Source: Planotetraspora sp. A-T 1434
Lineage (GTDB): Bacteria > Actinomycetota > Actinomycetes > Streptosporangiales > Streptosporangiaceae
Assembly (NCBI RefSeq): GCF_025420585.1
Contig: NZ_JAOEGB010000010.1
Location: forward strand, 62,001-126,000
Direction of reading: 5' to 3'
Length of the DNA: 64,000 nt
Shown: piece by piece, positions 9,579 through 18,892 of the stretch
Layout: every line of letters starts with the position of its first letter
Position numbering within the stretch: the stretch's first letter is position 1
Translations under genes and position numbers: made by a program
The notes under the pieces: model-generated
Databases searched by the model: none
Seen by the model: the letters and a program-made list of their open reading frames with translations, nothing else
What the model was told of the DNA's origin: nothing

Positions 9579-9643
9579 GCCGGTCCGCTGGGGGTGAGCC
9601 GGTCCGCTGGGGGTGAGCCGGTCCTCTGGGGGTGAGCCGGTCC
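9577..9643. repeat. 19-bp tandem repeat (three copies plus a partial)
   Basis: The unit GAGCCGGTCCGCTGGGGGT occurs at 9577, 9596 and, with one change, 9615, then partially at 9634. It begins at the hemerythrin stop codon and ends just before the convergent SARP gene's 3' end. Confidence 0.9.
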
Positions 9644-9647
9644 CCGC

Positions 9648-12600
9648 CTACTCGCTGGGCTGGGCCAGTTCCCGTTCCACGCGTTCGGCGTGCTCGGCGT
9701 GCCGCCGCGCCGCCCCGGTGTCGCCCAGGGCCTCGGCCAGCTGCGCCAGCGACCGGCTGACCGGCCACAACAGCATGCCCAGGCCGGAGATCCCGATGCG
9801 GTCGGCGTACGGGGACGCCTCCTCGTACAGGGCGGCGCAGGCTTGCCGGTCGCCCAGCGCGGCCCAGAGCTCGCAGCGCAGCACCAGCCAGCACAGGTAC
9901 ACGAACGTGCGTGGGATCGGCGGCTGCCGCTCCCACGGGCCGAGCGCCTGCCGGGCTTCCTCCGGCCGGCCGCTGACGACCAGGTAGTGGGCGTACACGT
10001 CGAGGTTGAACGGGTCGAGCGGCTCGTGCGACATGTCCATCGGCGGCCGGACCGCGTCCGCCGCCCCGAGGCGCAGGCGCATGACCTCCACCAGGTAGGT
10101 GATCCCGGCCATGCTCGACTCCACCCCCCACATCGAGGTGGCCTGCTGCTCGGCCGCGGTGGCCGCGAGCAGTTCCTCGGCCGCGTCCAGGTCGCCCTGC
10201 TGCACGAGCAGGCCGAGCCGCAGCCAGCCCAGCATGATGCGCAGATACGGCATGTGGATACGCCCGACCAGCCGCGCCGCCTCGGCCATCGGCTCCCGTG
10301 ACTCCCGCACCCGGCACAACTCCAGCAGCGTGCCGGCCTGGCAGATGAGCCCGATCGCGCGGAGCTCGTCGTCGCCCGCCTCCAGCCCGGCGCGGGCCAT
10401 CTCCTCGCCCGCCTCCAGCCGCTGCCGCGCGTGGTCCGGGTCGAGCAGCCCGTAGTAGCGGGCGAACAGCACCCGGCCCAGCAGCGTCGCGTCGTTCTCG
10501 CGTCGGGCCAGCCGCACCGCCTCGGCGCTCCACAGCTCCCGCTCGGCCGGGTCCCGGCCGGGCTCGTAGTACGTCTGGAGCGTCAGGCAGGCCAGCACCC
10601 GGGCGCGGGCCTGCGGCTCCAGCCCTTCGTCGGCGGCCAGCTTCGTCAGGTCCGCCACCAGGTCCGGATCGTGGTCGCCGTAGACCTTCCAGGGTTGCAG
10701 GATGCGGCCGCCGTACCCGGTAGCGGCCTCGATCAAGCGCCGCCGGTCGCCCGCCTGCCCGGCCAGGTGGCGGATGCGCGCCAGCTCGGCCTCCTGCCCC
10801 AGCGAGTCGCCCGCCCCGAACCTGGCCTCGGCCAGCGCGAACAGCAGGTCCATCCGCTCGGCCGACCCCACGTCGAGGTCGTTCTCGGCCACGCGGTCCG
10901 CCCTTTCGAGCAGCTCGACGGCCGCGTCGTACGCGCGTAGCCGCTTGGCCTCCTCGGCCGCCCGCCACGCCGCCCGCCACGCCCGCGCGGTGTGGCCCGC
11001 GGGAATGGCCTCCAGCCAGTGGTGCGCGGCGGCGGCCAGCCGGTCCGAGGCGGGGCCGCCGGTACGCGACTCGATCGCGGCGGCCACGGCGGCGTGCAGC
11101 CGGGCCCGGCGCAGCACCGGCACCACCTCGGTGAGCGCCTCCTGCACCAGCGCGTGTACGAACAGGAACCGCCCGGGCCGCCCCTCGGTCAGCAGTTCCG
11201 CGGCCATGGCGGGCTCCAGCCGGTCCAGTGCCGTGTCCAGGTCCAGCCCGGCGGCCTCGGCCGCGACCGTCACGTCGAACTCCCGCCCGGCGACCGCCGC
11301 CACCCGCAGGAAGTCGGCGGACGGCGCGGGCAGCCGGTTCACCCGGCCGAGCACGACGTCGCGCACGCCCAGTGGCAGCGTGCCGCCGCCCGGCGATCCC
11401 GCCCGCAGGTAACGCACCAGCTCGGTGACGAAGAACGGATTGCCGTTCGTACGCTCCCTGAGCCCCCGAACGTCCGCGCCCTCGGGAGCCAGCCCGGCCA
11501 GGTCGGAGGCGGACAGCCCCGACAGCGGCAGCCGCAACGCCTGCCGCCGCGCCAGCGCCTCGAACGCCTCGGCCAGCGCGCCCTCAGGCGGCGGCCAGGT
11601 GCGTGCCGTGCCCACCACGGCCAGCCTGCCGCCCAGCACGTACCCGGCCAGGTAGCCCAGCAGGCGCAGCGAGGAGCGGTCCGCCCAGTGCAGGTCGTCC
11701 AGCACCACCAGCACCGGCTGCTGGGCCGCGGCCAGCGCCCGCGCCGCCGCCTCATAGGTGCGGAACCGCGCGCCCTCGGGGTCGTTGTCGGTCGCGGAGT
11801 TGACGCCGGGCAGGTTCGCCCGCACGTCGGCGGGCAGCGGCGGCAGCGTGTCGGCCAGCCGTTCCAGCACCGCCACCCACGGCCAGAACGCCGGAGCGCC
11901 CTCCGTCGCCGCGCACCGCCCCACGGCGACCGTGAACCCCCGGGCGTGGGCCCGGCTCACCAGCTCCTCGGCCAGCCGCGTCTTGCCGATCCCCGGCTCC
12001 CCGGTGATCAGCGCGAACCCGGGCCGGTTCGCCGCCGCCGCGTCGAGCAGCCCGTCCAGCGCGGCCAGCTCGTCCTCCCGGCCCGCGATGCCGCGCCCGG
12101 CCGGTTGCGGTTGGGGCATGGGCGGCCGCTGGGGGAGCAGCGCGGGGGACTGGCCGAGGATGTCACGTTCCAGCTCGCGCAGTTCCTCGCCCGGGTCGAT
12201 GCCGAGCTCCTCGGCCAGGATCCGGCGGGCCGTGCGCAGCGCCTCCAGCGCCTCGCCCTGGCGGCCGCACCGGTAGAGCGCCAGCGCCCGCAGCGCCCAC
12301 AGCCGCTCCCGCAGCGGGTGCTCGCGCGTCAGCATCTCCAGCTCGCCCAGCAGCTCGCCGTGGCGGTCCTGCCGGATCACCGCGCCCACGCGCAGCTCGC
12401 GGGCCCGCTCCCTGGCCTCGGTGAGGCGCGCCCTGACGGCGCCCACGTACGCCTGATCGTCCAGGTCCTGGTACGGTTCGCCGCGCCACAGCGCCAGCGC
12501 CTCGCCCGCCAGCCGTTCCGCCTCGGCGGGCTCGGCCGCCTGCTCGGCCTGCCCGACCAGGCGCAGGAAGCGCGCCGCGTCCACCTGATCGGGGTCGATC

Positions 12601-12890
12601 GCCAGCGTGTATCCGACCGGCCCGAATGTCAGCAACCGGCTCTGCGCCCTGGCCGGGCGTCCCGGTTCAAGCAGGCGGCGCAGGTTGGACACGTACGAGT
12701 GCAGCGACGCCTGCGCCTCGGCCGGTGGCTCCTCGCCCCACAACCGGTCGATCAGCGTGGCCGGGGACACCGGCCTGCCCTTGGCCAGCACCAGCACGTT
12801 CACCAGCGCGCGCAGCTTCGGCGCGCCGATCCCGCACGGCCGCCCGTCGTCGCCGACGATCTCCAGCGGGCCCAGCACACGAATGTCCAA
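9648..12890 (-). CDS. SARP-type transcriptional regulator with AAA ATPase and TPR-like region
   Basis: The protein has 1080 residues. Residues 1-95 form an OmpR-like winged helix (RVLGPLEIVGDDGR start), and about 95-245 the all-helical BTAD. An ATPase domain follows, with Walker A GEPGIGKTRL near residue 300 and Walker B VLVVLDDLHWAD near 393. The C-terminal half is helical TPR-like. This is the architecture of large SARP/AfsR-class pathway activators. The start appears to be TTG 12890, with GTG 12878 as an alternative. Its target is unknown; the eroded cluster 1 kb away and the conjugative remnant are both nearby. It appears intact. Confidence 0.88.
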   Translation of the reverse strand: MDIRVLGPLEIVGDDGRPCGIGAPKLRALVNVLVLAKGRPVSPATLIDRLWGEEPPAEAQASLHSYVSNLRRLLEPGRPARAQSRLLTFGPVGYTLAIDPDQVDAARFLRLVGQAEQAAEPAEAERLAGEALALWRGEPYQDLDDQAYVGAVRARLTEARERARELRVGAVIRQDRHGELLGELEMLTREHPLRERLWALRALALYRCGRQGEALEALRTARRILAEELGIDPGEELRELERDILGQSPALLPQRPPMPQPQPAGRGIAGREDELAALDGLLDAAAANRPGFALITGEPGIGKTRLAEELVSRAHARGFTVAVGRCAATEGAPAFWPWVAVLERLADTLPPLPADVRANLPGVNSATDNDPEGARFRTYEAAARALAAAQQPVLVVLDDLHWADRSSLRLLGYLAGYVLGGRLAVVGTARTWPPPEGALAEAFEALARRQALRLPLSGLSASDLAGLAPEGADVRGLRERTNGNPFFVTELVRYLRAGSPGGGTLPLGVRDVVLGRVNRLPAPSADFLRVAAVAGREFDVTVAAEAAGLDLDTALDRLEPAMAAELLTEGRPGRFLFVHALVQEALTEVVPVLRRARLHAAVAAAIESRTGGPASDRLAAAAHHWLEAIPAGHTARAWRAAWRAAEEAKRLRAYDAAVELLERADRVAENDLDVGSAERMDLLFALAEARFGAGDSLGQEAELARIRHLAGQAGDRRRLIEAATGYGGRILQPWKVYGDHDPDLVADLTKLAADEGLEPQARARVLACLTLQTYYEPGRDPAERELWSAEAVRLARRENDATLLGRVLFARYYGLLDPDHARQRLEAGEEMARAGLEAGDDELRAIGLICQAGTLLELCRVRESREPMAEAARLVGRIHMPYLRIMLGWLRLGLLVQQGDLDAAEELLAATAAEQQATSMWGVESSMAGITYLVEVMRLRLGAADAVRPPMDMSHEPLDPFNLDVYAHYLVVSGRPEEARQALGPWERQPPIPRTFVYLCWLVLRCELWAALGDRQACAALYEEASPYADRIGISGLGMLLWPVSRSLAQLAEALGDTGAARRHAEHAERVERELAQPSE

Positions 12891-12924
12891 TGCCCTACCA
12901 CTCCCACGAAGTCGTCCGATCTTA

Positions 12925-13150
12925 CGGTGGGGTGGCCGGAGGCGGTGTAGCCGAGGTGGTTGTACACGACGACGACTCGTCCGCGGTAGCCCTGTTTCTT
13001 GATGAGCTGGGCCAGGTAGGCCAGCATGGCGAGGCTGTCTTTCCCGCTTTCCCGGCGCTGGAGCAGATGATCATCGGGCTGTATCCCGGGGGCGAGGAGC
13101 CTGAGGCGGCCGTTGGCGCTGAGATGGATCTTGGTTTGCTCGGTTTGACA
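12925..13150 (-). pseudogene. PAPS reductase-family fragment
   Basis: Read on the minus strand from 13150, this frame gives DDHLLQRRESGKDSLAML, then YLAQLIKKQGYRGRVVVVY and NHLGYTASGHP. It matches the P-loop start (SGGKDS) and following beta strand of phosphoadenosine-phosphosulfate-reductase family proteins, which are frequent on actinobacterial mobile elements. No credible start is seen and the frame is lost near 12925, so it is a fragment. The 120 bp between it and 13272 hold no recognisable gene. Confidence 0.6.
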
Positions 13151-13272
13151 TAAAAGGAGATATCGAGCACCACGGCCTGGGGAAACGCACTGCTGATCGT
13201 TATCGAGCCAGACTTATCCCGCATGCGCCTGATCGTCCAGGCCGACAAGCGCCCACGGAGCAATCATCAAGA

Positions 13273-13770
13273 TCAACCGAACTCGGAGATCCAGATGGCG
13301 TTCTCGGGATTTGGCCCAGCCACGGCGGTGGCGCAGGGCACAGAGGTTTGAGTCGCGCGGAGTTGGAGGCGGCCGTGCAGGCTGGCTTCTCTTCGGGCAG
13401 AGGAGGTCAGGAACAGGACGGGGGTGGTGATTCCGGCGGCCGCGGCGAGGGCGGCGTAGCCGTTTAGTTTGGCCAGCACCCGATCGAAGGTCTCGGTTCC
13501 GGTGTCGTATTCAAGGAAGAAGTCGACGGTCTGTCCGTTCTCGGTCCACCTGCCGTAGGCGTCAGGTCGGACGTGCTTCCCCCATTGAGTGGCGCAGCGC
13601 GCCTCTGGCCACCAGGTATCCGAGTGGCATCCGCTTGTACGCCGGGCCGTGCCGTGCAGGCGTGCGAAGACCTCGTTGGTTCCGAGGGTGTGTGCGAGGC
13701 GCTGGCTGTAGGCGATGGACAGGGCGCGGTCGCGGCGGTAGCCGAATTCGGGCAGGTCTCGGCGTACTGC
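13273..13770 (-). pseudogene. Replication-relaxation family protein, C-terminal fragment
   Basis: The minus-strand frame reads FGYRRDRALSIAYSQRLAHT, then DAYGRWTENGQTVDFFLEYD with TGTE, then AKLNGYAALAAAAG with PVLFL, ending at 13273. This is the conserved C-terminal part of replication-relaxation proteins carried by actinobacterial integrative conjugative elements. About 165 residues remain. The 5' end is fused directly, in another phase, to the tail of the T4SS protein remnant around 13770. It has no start codon of its own and is most likely non-functional. Confidence 0.65.
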
Positions 13771-14506
13771 TCAAGCCGTACGGCATAATCCTGCTCCCTG
13801 TAGTACGCACGTGGGCGGGCCGGGTTCGGCGCGAGGAGGTCAAGAGCCGCTCGTAGCATGGACACCGGGATGCTTGCCGTGCCGTGAGAGAGACGGCGGC
13901 CGGTGGCGGGGCGGGCGAGGATCTGTACGGTGGCGTGCTGCCAGACAGGCATGCCCACTGCGGCCCCGAGCAGGGCACGGAGCGGGTCGTGGTCATGGTC
14001 GTGCTTGAGCGGCAGTCGCTCGTTGCGCGCGATCACCAGTCGCCCGCCGGTGGCCTGTCCGGTGAGAGGTATCGGCGGTGCCGCCTCCACTACGGCGGTA
14101 CGCGCGGACGGCCAAGCGGCCTCGATCGCGTGGTCCACCAGGTGCTGCCGAACAGTGCCGGGAACCCACATTCGGATTCGGACGCCACCTGCGCCGAAGA
14201 TGTACTCGAAGGCCAGATGTGGCTGGCCGAACAGGACGCGCTTCCAAGCTGGCCGTAGCAGCCCGAGCAGATTGCCCCACAACGCCTTCGCACCGGGCAG
14301 GTCAGCGACCGGCGGGGCCAGCATCTCCAGGCAGCGTGCCCCCTCGGTCATGGCGCGATGGCGGAGCCGTACGAGCAGGGAACGCCCAGTTCGATGAGGA
14401 TGACGGTGGCGGGGAGCAGGACGGCCAGATCGACGGCGTGCGCGTTCAGCCACGCCAAGGCCAGGTCCACGATGGTGTCCGGGGCGTAGAGAAGGTCGTC
14501 GATCAC
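13771..14506 (-). pseudogene. Conjugative element T4SS-associated membrane protein, frameshifted and truncated
   Basis: GTG 14506 (AAAGGAG upstream) opens a hydrophobic N-terminus: DLALAWLNAHAVDLAVLLPA, then TVILIELG. Near 14390 the reading continues only in another frame: RHRAMTEGARCLEMLAPP, then LWGNLLGLLRPAWKRVLFG and HLAFEY, later DPLRALLGAAVG. These blocks match the membrane protein encoded next to VirB4-like ATPases in actinobacterial integrative conjugative elements. After about 13800 similarity fades into the replication-relaxation fragment. At least one frameshift and a 3' truncation are visible. The start lies exactly at the 9-bp repeat flanking the inserted methyltransferase gene. 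Confidence 0.65.
14498..14506. repeat. 9-bp direct repeat, copy 1, flanking the methyltransferase insert
   Basis: GTCGATCAC here recurs at 15358-15366. Joining the two copies rebuilds a plausible ancestral junction in which the VirB4-like stop overlaps the T4SS protein start (minus strand: GAGGAGGACGAACTGTGATC). The interval 14507-15357 (851 bp) therefore looks inserted. Confidence 0.6.
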
Positions 14507-14556
14507 GGCTGCGTCTCCTTTGCGGGGCGGTCGCCGGAGCAGGTCATGATGGCCTT

Positions 14557-15348
14557 ATGGATCACAGTGGTGTGGAGGCGTACTTCGACGGGCGAGCAGC
14601 CGGTTATGGACAGTTGGATTGGCACACCGGCTATGCCGAGCGACTGGTGGCTCTCGCGGGTCTGGCCTCCGGCATGCGGGTGCTGGACGCGGCTACGGGC
14701 ACAGGGCTTGCCGCGCTGGCCGCGGCAAGGGTGGTCGGTCCCCCGGGTGAGGTGGTTGGCGTGGATATCTCGGCAGGGATGCTGCAGGAGGCCGACCACC
14801 TGCTCGCCGCGTCCGGGCTGGCGAACGTCACCTACGTGAAAGCGGACGTAACGACATTGGACGAGTTCGAGGACGAGTCGTTCGACGCGGTGCTGTGCTG
14901 CGCGGGAATGCTCTACCTGTCGGCTGGGCCGGCACTCTCCGCTTGGCATCGGGTGCTGAGGCCGAGCGGGTTGCTCGGCTTCTCCGCGATGCGGGCAGGC
15001 TTTCCCGTCGCCGCCCGCGTGTTCCGCGAATGCGCTGCAAGCTTCGGCCTCGCGCTGCCCGACCCAATGGCCGAGGTGGGGACAGAGAAGAGCAGCCGTG
15101 AAGCGGTCAGCAGGGCGGGGTTCGTCTTCGAACGTGCGGTGCCGGGCGTGATCGCTCTTCCGCCCAGGAACGCCGCGGATCTGTGGCGTGGCCACGCGCT
15201 GAGCCCGAACTATCCCGAGCTCGCATCGCTGACGTCGGCGGAGCTGGCCGCCTTGGAGTCGAGCTACGTCGCTCGTGTAAGCGAGGTCCTCAGTGAGCCG
15301 GGCACGTTCGATCTGCCGGTCATGTATGTCTACGCCCGCAAGCCCTGA
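14557..15348 (+). CDS. Class I SAM-dependent methyltransferase
   Basis: This is a complete 263-residue Rossmann methyltransferase with motif I VLDAATGTGLAALAAAR at about residues 43-59, acidic motif II GVDISAGML near 71, and FDAVLCCAGMLYLSAG for motif IV. The C-terminal 100 residues are more variable and probably bind substrate, which is unknown. It starts at ATG 14557 and is opposite in orientation to the conjugative-element remnants on both sides. It is intact while everything around it is broken, and it lies inside a segment bounded by 9-bp direct repeats, so it is likely a later arrival. Confidence 0.85.
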   Translation: MDHSGVEAYFDGRAAGYGQLDWHTGYAERLVALAGLASGMRVLDAATGTGLAALAAARVVGPPGEVVGVDISAGMLQEADHLLAASGLANVTYVKADVTTLDEFEDESFDAVLCCAGMLYLSAGPALSAWHRVLRPSGLLGFSAMRAGFPVAARVFRECAASFGLALPDPMAEVGTEKSSREAVSRAGFVFERAVPGVIALPPRNAADLWRGHALSPNYPELASLTSAELAALESSYVARVSEVLSEPGTFDLPVMYVYARKP

Positions 15349-15357
15349 TCGCGGTAT

Positions 15358-15366
15358 GTCGATCAC
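15358..15366. repeat. 9-bp direct repeat, copy 2
   Basis: Exact copy of the repeat at 14498-14506, located at the stop codon of the VirB4-like remnant. Confidence 0.6.
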
Positions 15367-15790
15367 AGTTCGTCCTCCTCGTAGGACGCGAGTTCTTGGG
15401 GCGATGAGGTGACCAGGCGGTGTTCCGGTTCGCTGGCCAAGACGTGAAGACGACGCGGGACGCGCCGGCGTCGGCGGCCAGGAGGCCCGTCCCACGCTCG
15501 GCGGAGAGCAAGAGCTGGCGTTCGCCGTCGGAGAGCCGAAAGGCGTCGGTGACCGCGTCGATGGCCTGGGGTGCCTGCCGGAGCAGGATTTGGGTGGCGG
15601 AGTTGGCGATGATCGCCTGGCCGTGTCGGAGCTGAGCAGGTCGGCGGCGTCCTGGGTTACCACCGACAGGCCGGCCCAGTGCTTGCGGGCGGCCTTGGCC
15701 ATGCGCAGCAGGAATTTGGCTCCTTCGGGGTCCTTCATGAGGAGCCATGCCTCGTCGACCACGACAAGCCGGGGACGGCGGTTGTGTACT
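15363..15790 (-). pseudogene. VirB4-like conjugative ATPase, C-terminal fragment with two frameshifts
   Basis: Minus-strand translation gives RPRLVVVDEAWLLMKDPEGA, then LLRMAKAARKHWAGLSVVTQ with DAADLLSSD: the Walker B and sensor region of VirB4/TraE-type T4SS ATPases. A frameshift near 15625 is needed to continue GQAIIANSATQILLRQAPQA, then LSDGERQLLLSAERGTGLL. A second near 15433 restores LASEPEHRLVTSSPQELASY and the stop. The N-terminal two thirds, including Walker A, are absent; the sequence joins an integrase fragment head to head near 15790. It is non-functional. Confidence 0.75.
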
Positions 15791-15798
15791 GCCAGCCC

Positions 15799-16510
15799 GC
15801 TACACGCGATCAAGTGGACCCCTCCCAAGGCCGTAGGCACCATCGACCCCCACACGGTCGTCAACCCTGAACAGGCCCGTGCGCTGCTGGCAGCCGTTCC
15901 CACGGTCGGCCGGACCCGTGGCGGGAGGCTTCACGGGATGTTCGCGTGCATGTACTACGCCGCGCTCCGGCCGGAGGAGGCGGCAGCGCTGCGCCGCCAG
16001 AACTGCGGCCTTCCCGACGCGGGCTGGGGCCTGCTGACGGTTGAGAAGGCGCGTCCGCAGGCAACAAGCGGTGGACCAACTCGGGGGAGGCGAACGACTC
16101 GCGGGGGCTGAAGCACCGCGCCAAGGACGACACCCGTGAGATTCCGATCCCGCCGGTCCTGGTGGCCATCCTGCGGGCGCACATCGACCGGTACGGCCTG
16201 GCCGGCGACGGGTGCCTGTTCCGTACTTCCAAGGGGCGCCCCTTCTCCTCCTCGGCCTACTCGGCGGTCTGGCACGAGGCCCGGTCGCAAGCCTTCACCG
16301 CCGCACAGATCGCCTCCCCCACTCGCTGCTCGGCCGTACGACCTGCGCCACGCGGCCGTGTCTCTGTGGCTGAATGCCGGGGTCCCGGCAACCGAGGTGG
16401 CCAAGCGGGCAGGCCACAGCGTCGACGTGCTCCTGAGGGTCTACGCCAAATGCATTGAAGGACAGCGAGGACACGCCAACAGCAAGATCTCTGAAGCACT
16501 GGAGCAGTGA
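15799..16510 (+). pseudogene. Tyrosine recombinase (integrase) of the conjugative element, two frameshifts
   Basis: The 5' part reads AIKWTPPKAVGTIDPHTVVN, then MFACMYYAALRPEEAAALR with the first catalytic Arg region. After a shift near 16060 comes TREIPIPPVLVAILRAHIDR. After another near 16315 comes YDLRHAAVSLWLNAGVP with the H-x-x-R-type box, then GHSVDVLLRVYAKC with the catalytic Tyr. The stop is at 16508-16510. The N-terminal arm-binding domain is absent, so it is a decayed integrase. No duplicated attachment site for this element was recognised nearby. Confidence 0.75.
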
Positions 16511-16593
16511 TCTGCCGATCTGCTCAATCAGGCCCCGGGTATGCCGGGCCTTCTGTTTCTTCAAGGCTGCGACAGACTTGTTACGCTCCAGCA

Positions 16594-17223
16594 GTGATCA
16601 CGATGACTCCGGTCATTGAGCGGTGGCCTGGTAACTGCCCGTTCTGGACCGTCGAGCAGGGTGAGTTCTTCCTCGCGATTCCTCACCTCCCGACGCCGGA
16701 GAGGATAGGAGCCATAGTGTGGGCGTTGATCGGGAGGAACGTCACCGTTGACGATATGTCGATCATCGTGGCGGACCCGGCCGAAGCGATCGAGGCGTAT
16801 CTGACCTCTGACGATGACACTTATGCGCCAGGCGGTCTCCGCGTCACAGATGATGATGGCGTCATCGACCCTGGCTGCTGCGTGGGGCTCGACGAATGGC
16901 GTGACTGGCTCGGTGTCGTCGGAGGACAGGTGATCTACCTCGGTCACGACCCCGACGTGCTGCTGGAGCCTCGTGGGCCGGTGCTGCGCCTCTGGCAGGA
17001 CAAGGACCAGCTCCTCCCAGGGAAACTCCCCGGCCCATCTGAGCGATACATCGACATCCCCCGTGACGCCCTGCTCCATCTTCTGCAGGGCGTTCACCAG
17101 GACCTCGCCGGCTTCCTGGTCGCACTGCGCGAGTGGGCACAGAACATCGTTCCCGGCCTGGCCGATCAGCTGGTTCTGGCGGTGGATCGACGCTTGCAGA
17201 TCAGTGCCCCCCTTGATGCCTGA
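16594..17223 (+). CDS. Hypothetical protein
   Basis: This 209-residue acidic protein starts at GTG 16594 or ATG 16603. It has no signal peptide or membrane segment and no motif I can name. The N-terminal half has a VWALIGRNVTVDDMSIIVAD stretch and the middle a GQVIYLGHDPDVLLEPRGPV stretch. It lies between the integrase remnant and tRNA-Arg and may be cargo of the element or an old chromosomal gene. Confidence 0.55.
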   Translation: MITMTPVIERWPGNCPFWTVEQGEFFLAIPHLPTPERIGAIVWALIGRNVTVDDMSIIVADPAEAIEAYLTSDDDTYAPGGLRVTDDDGVIDPGCCVGLDEWRDWLGVVGGQVIYLGHDPDVLLEPRGPVLRLWQDKDQLLPGKLPGPSERYIDIPRDALLHLLQGVHQDLAGFLVALREWAQNIVPGLADQLVLAVDRRLQISAPLDA

Positions 17224-17402
17224 GGGTCGGGGGCGCCGTTGCTGCTTCTGCGCGCAACCTGCGGAAACGCGATCAAGATCATCCCCCATATGTCCCGCGA
17301 TCATTGACCTATGGCCGCATATGACGGCACTCGGCTGCACGTGATCGCTAAGAGGAGCCGCACTGAGCCCCAGTTCAGGGGCTAGATGGCTGGTCAGGAG
17401 AG

Positions 17403-17475
17403 TGCCCCCGGCAGGATTCGAACCTGCGGCACCCGCTTTAGGAGAGCGGTGCTCTATCCCCTGAGCTACGGAGGC
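17403..17475 (-). tRNA. tRNA-Arg (anticodon CCU)
   Basis: A 73-nt cloverleaf reads on the minus strand. The acceptor arms GCCTCCG and CGGGGGC pair with one G-U. The D arm contains AGCTCAGGGGATAGAGC, and the anticodon stem CCGCT/AGCGG encloses a CTCCTAA loop with CCT at 34-36. The T arm is GCAGGTTCGAATCCTGC. No CCA is encoded. Confidence 0.95.
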
Positions 17476-17632
17476 TGGATGTGCTCTGTAAGCCTAGCGA
17501 AAGGTTGGGGCCGCGTGTGCACTGGTCGAGGGTGTCGCCCGAAGGACATGGGTCATCTGTCGGCTGAAGTGCGGTAAAGGCCTGGCAAGTGGGCGAGTCC
17601 GCTCTTGTGGAGACTGTCTAACGTCACTGTTC

Positions 17633-18628
17633 GTGACCGGAGAGCGACGCAAGTATGTTCGTCGGCTGCGTCCCGTGGCCCTCATCGTGGCGCTGATCGC
17701 GCCCGCGATCCTGGCCTCCGGGATGTTCATGGCCGACTTCACCGGCTATGAGGCCATGGCGCGTGGAGCTTCCGCACAGGGCGGGGTCCCGAAGGATGCC
17801 GGAGCGTATGCGGGACATCCGATGCAGGCTTCTGGCCCAGTGTCCCGGGCACAAGTAGCGCCCGGCGTGGGGACATCGGACGGAGGTTCGCCGCTTCGGG
17901 ACTCGGCTTCGCGACCAGGGGACGGGATCGCGTCCGGCGGGACCACGGCCCCCGCCCCAACGACGGCCGCAGGTGCAACGGCAGGCCTCGGCTCAGGAGT
18001 GGACGCGGCTGCGACCGCAGCCCCAGGTTCAGTCGGCGCCGCGACGGCAGGCCCCGACCCAATGACAGGCGGGAGCTCCACGGCAGGCCCCGACCCAATG
18101 ACAGGCGGGGGCCCGGTGGCGCGGCCCGGTTTGATCACAGGCGGGCGCTCGACGGCAGGGCTCGATTCAGCGACGGGTCAGAGCTCGACGGGGGGTTTCA
18201 CCTCAGGGGACGGGCTTCCCACGGGCGACGGCGGGACATCCACGGGTGCTGCCGACACGGCCTCGGCCGGCGCGGCGACGAGAGATTCCGGCGTCAGGAC
18301 GGACGGCGCTCCTCCAGCGACGACGGGCAGCGATCCCGTGGCACAGGCCAATCCGCCGGGCGGCGTGGCGCTGGCAGCGGGAGCCGTACAGGACGAGGTG
18401 CTGGATCCGACGCCGGTACCCGAGCCCTTTGGCCCGTCCCGCGTCTACGGAGGGCTCATACTCGTCGAGCGGCCTGAGCTGACTGTCCAGTCCGTCGGTA
18501 AGGCACGGCCGAAGCGCCGGCCCAAGGAGAGGCGAGCGGACGCCGACGGGGCGGGGCTCACGTGCGGAGTGGAGTGGCAGGACACCTGGCTATGGGAGCT
18601 GTGCCAGGAGCGCGGCGGCCAGATATAG
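17633..18628 (+). CDS. Membrane-anchored Gly/Ser/Thr/Ala-rich low-complexity protein
   Basis: The 331-residue product starts at GTG 17633. A short basic N-terminus is followed by one hydrophobic segment (VALIVALIAPAILASGMFMA, about residues 15-35), acting as an anchor or signal peptide. Residues 50-240 are low complexity, with repeated TAGPDPMTGG-type decapeptides and many Thr/Ser/Gly. The C-terminus (CGVEWQDTWLWELC) has two Cys and several Trp and may be a small folded domain. The composition suggests an extracytoplasmic linker, possibly O-mannosylated given the pmt gene in this window (inference). No family is recognised. Confidence 0.6.
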   Translation: MTGERRKYVRRLRPVALIVALIAPAILASGMFMADFTGYEAMARGASAQGGVPKDAGAYAGHPMQASGPVSRAQVAPGVGTSDGGSPLRDSASRPGDGIASGGTTAPAPTTAAGATAGLGSGVDAAATAAPGSVGAATAGPDPMTGGSSTAGPDPMTGGGPVARPGLITGGRSTAGLDSATGQSSTGGFTSGDGLPTGDGGTSTGAADTASAGAATRDSGVRTDGAPPATTGSDPVAQANPPGGVALAAGAVQDEVLDPTPVPEPFGPSRVYGGLILVERPELTVQSVGKARPKRRPKERRADADGAGLTCGVEWQDTWLWELCQERGGQI

Positions 18629-18892
18629 GCCTCGCCTGAGGATCCACCCACACTCGCTCGGTCAGGGGCATGGGCGGTGACTCCTACTTGCGAGCGCGAG
18701 CGGGGGCTCGGGCGTAGGGCACAGGGACCGCGGCGCCAGAACGAGCCGATTTCCCCGCAGATTCGGACAAGATGCCGAAATGAGCTGTGATCGGTAGCTA
18801 AAGCATGTGACAACTCGCGCCCAGGGATGTGAGGACCTGTAGTAACGTGCGTCCCTGACCCGGGTCACGAGTTCGCAAACGGGGGGTCGATC

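Noticed and set aside
10992-12950. 652-codon frame antisense to the SARP regulator
   Set aside because: Gln/Arg/Pro-rich shadow translation; the SARP frame has winged-helix, BTAD and Walker motifs.
17403-17475. tRNA-Arg as the attachment site of the eroded conjugative element
   Set aside because: No second copy of its 3' end was found at the far end of the element, and an intact hypothetical gene lies between it and the integrase remnant.
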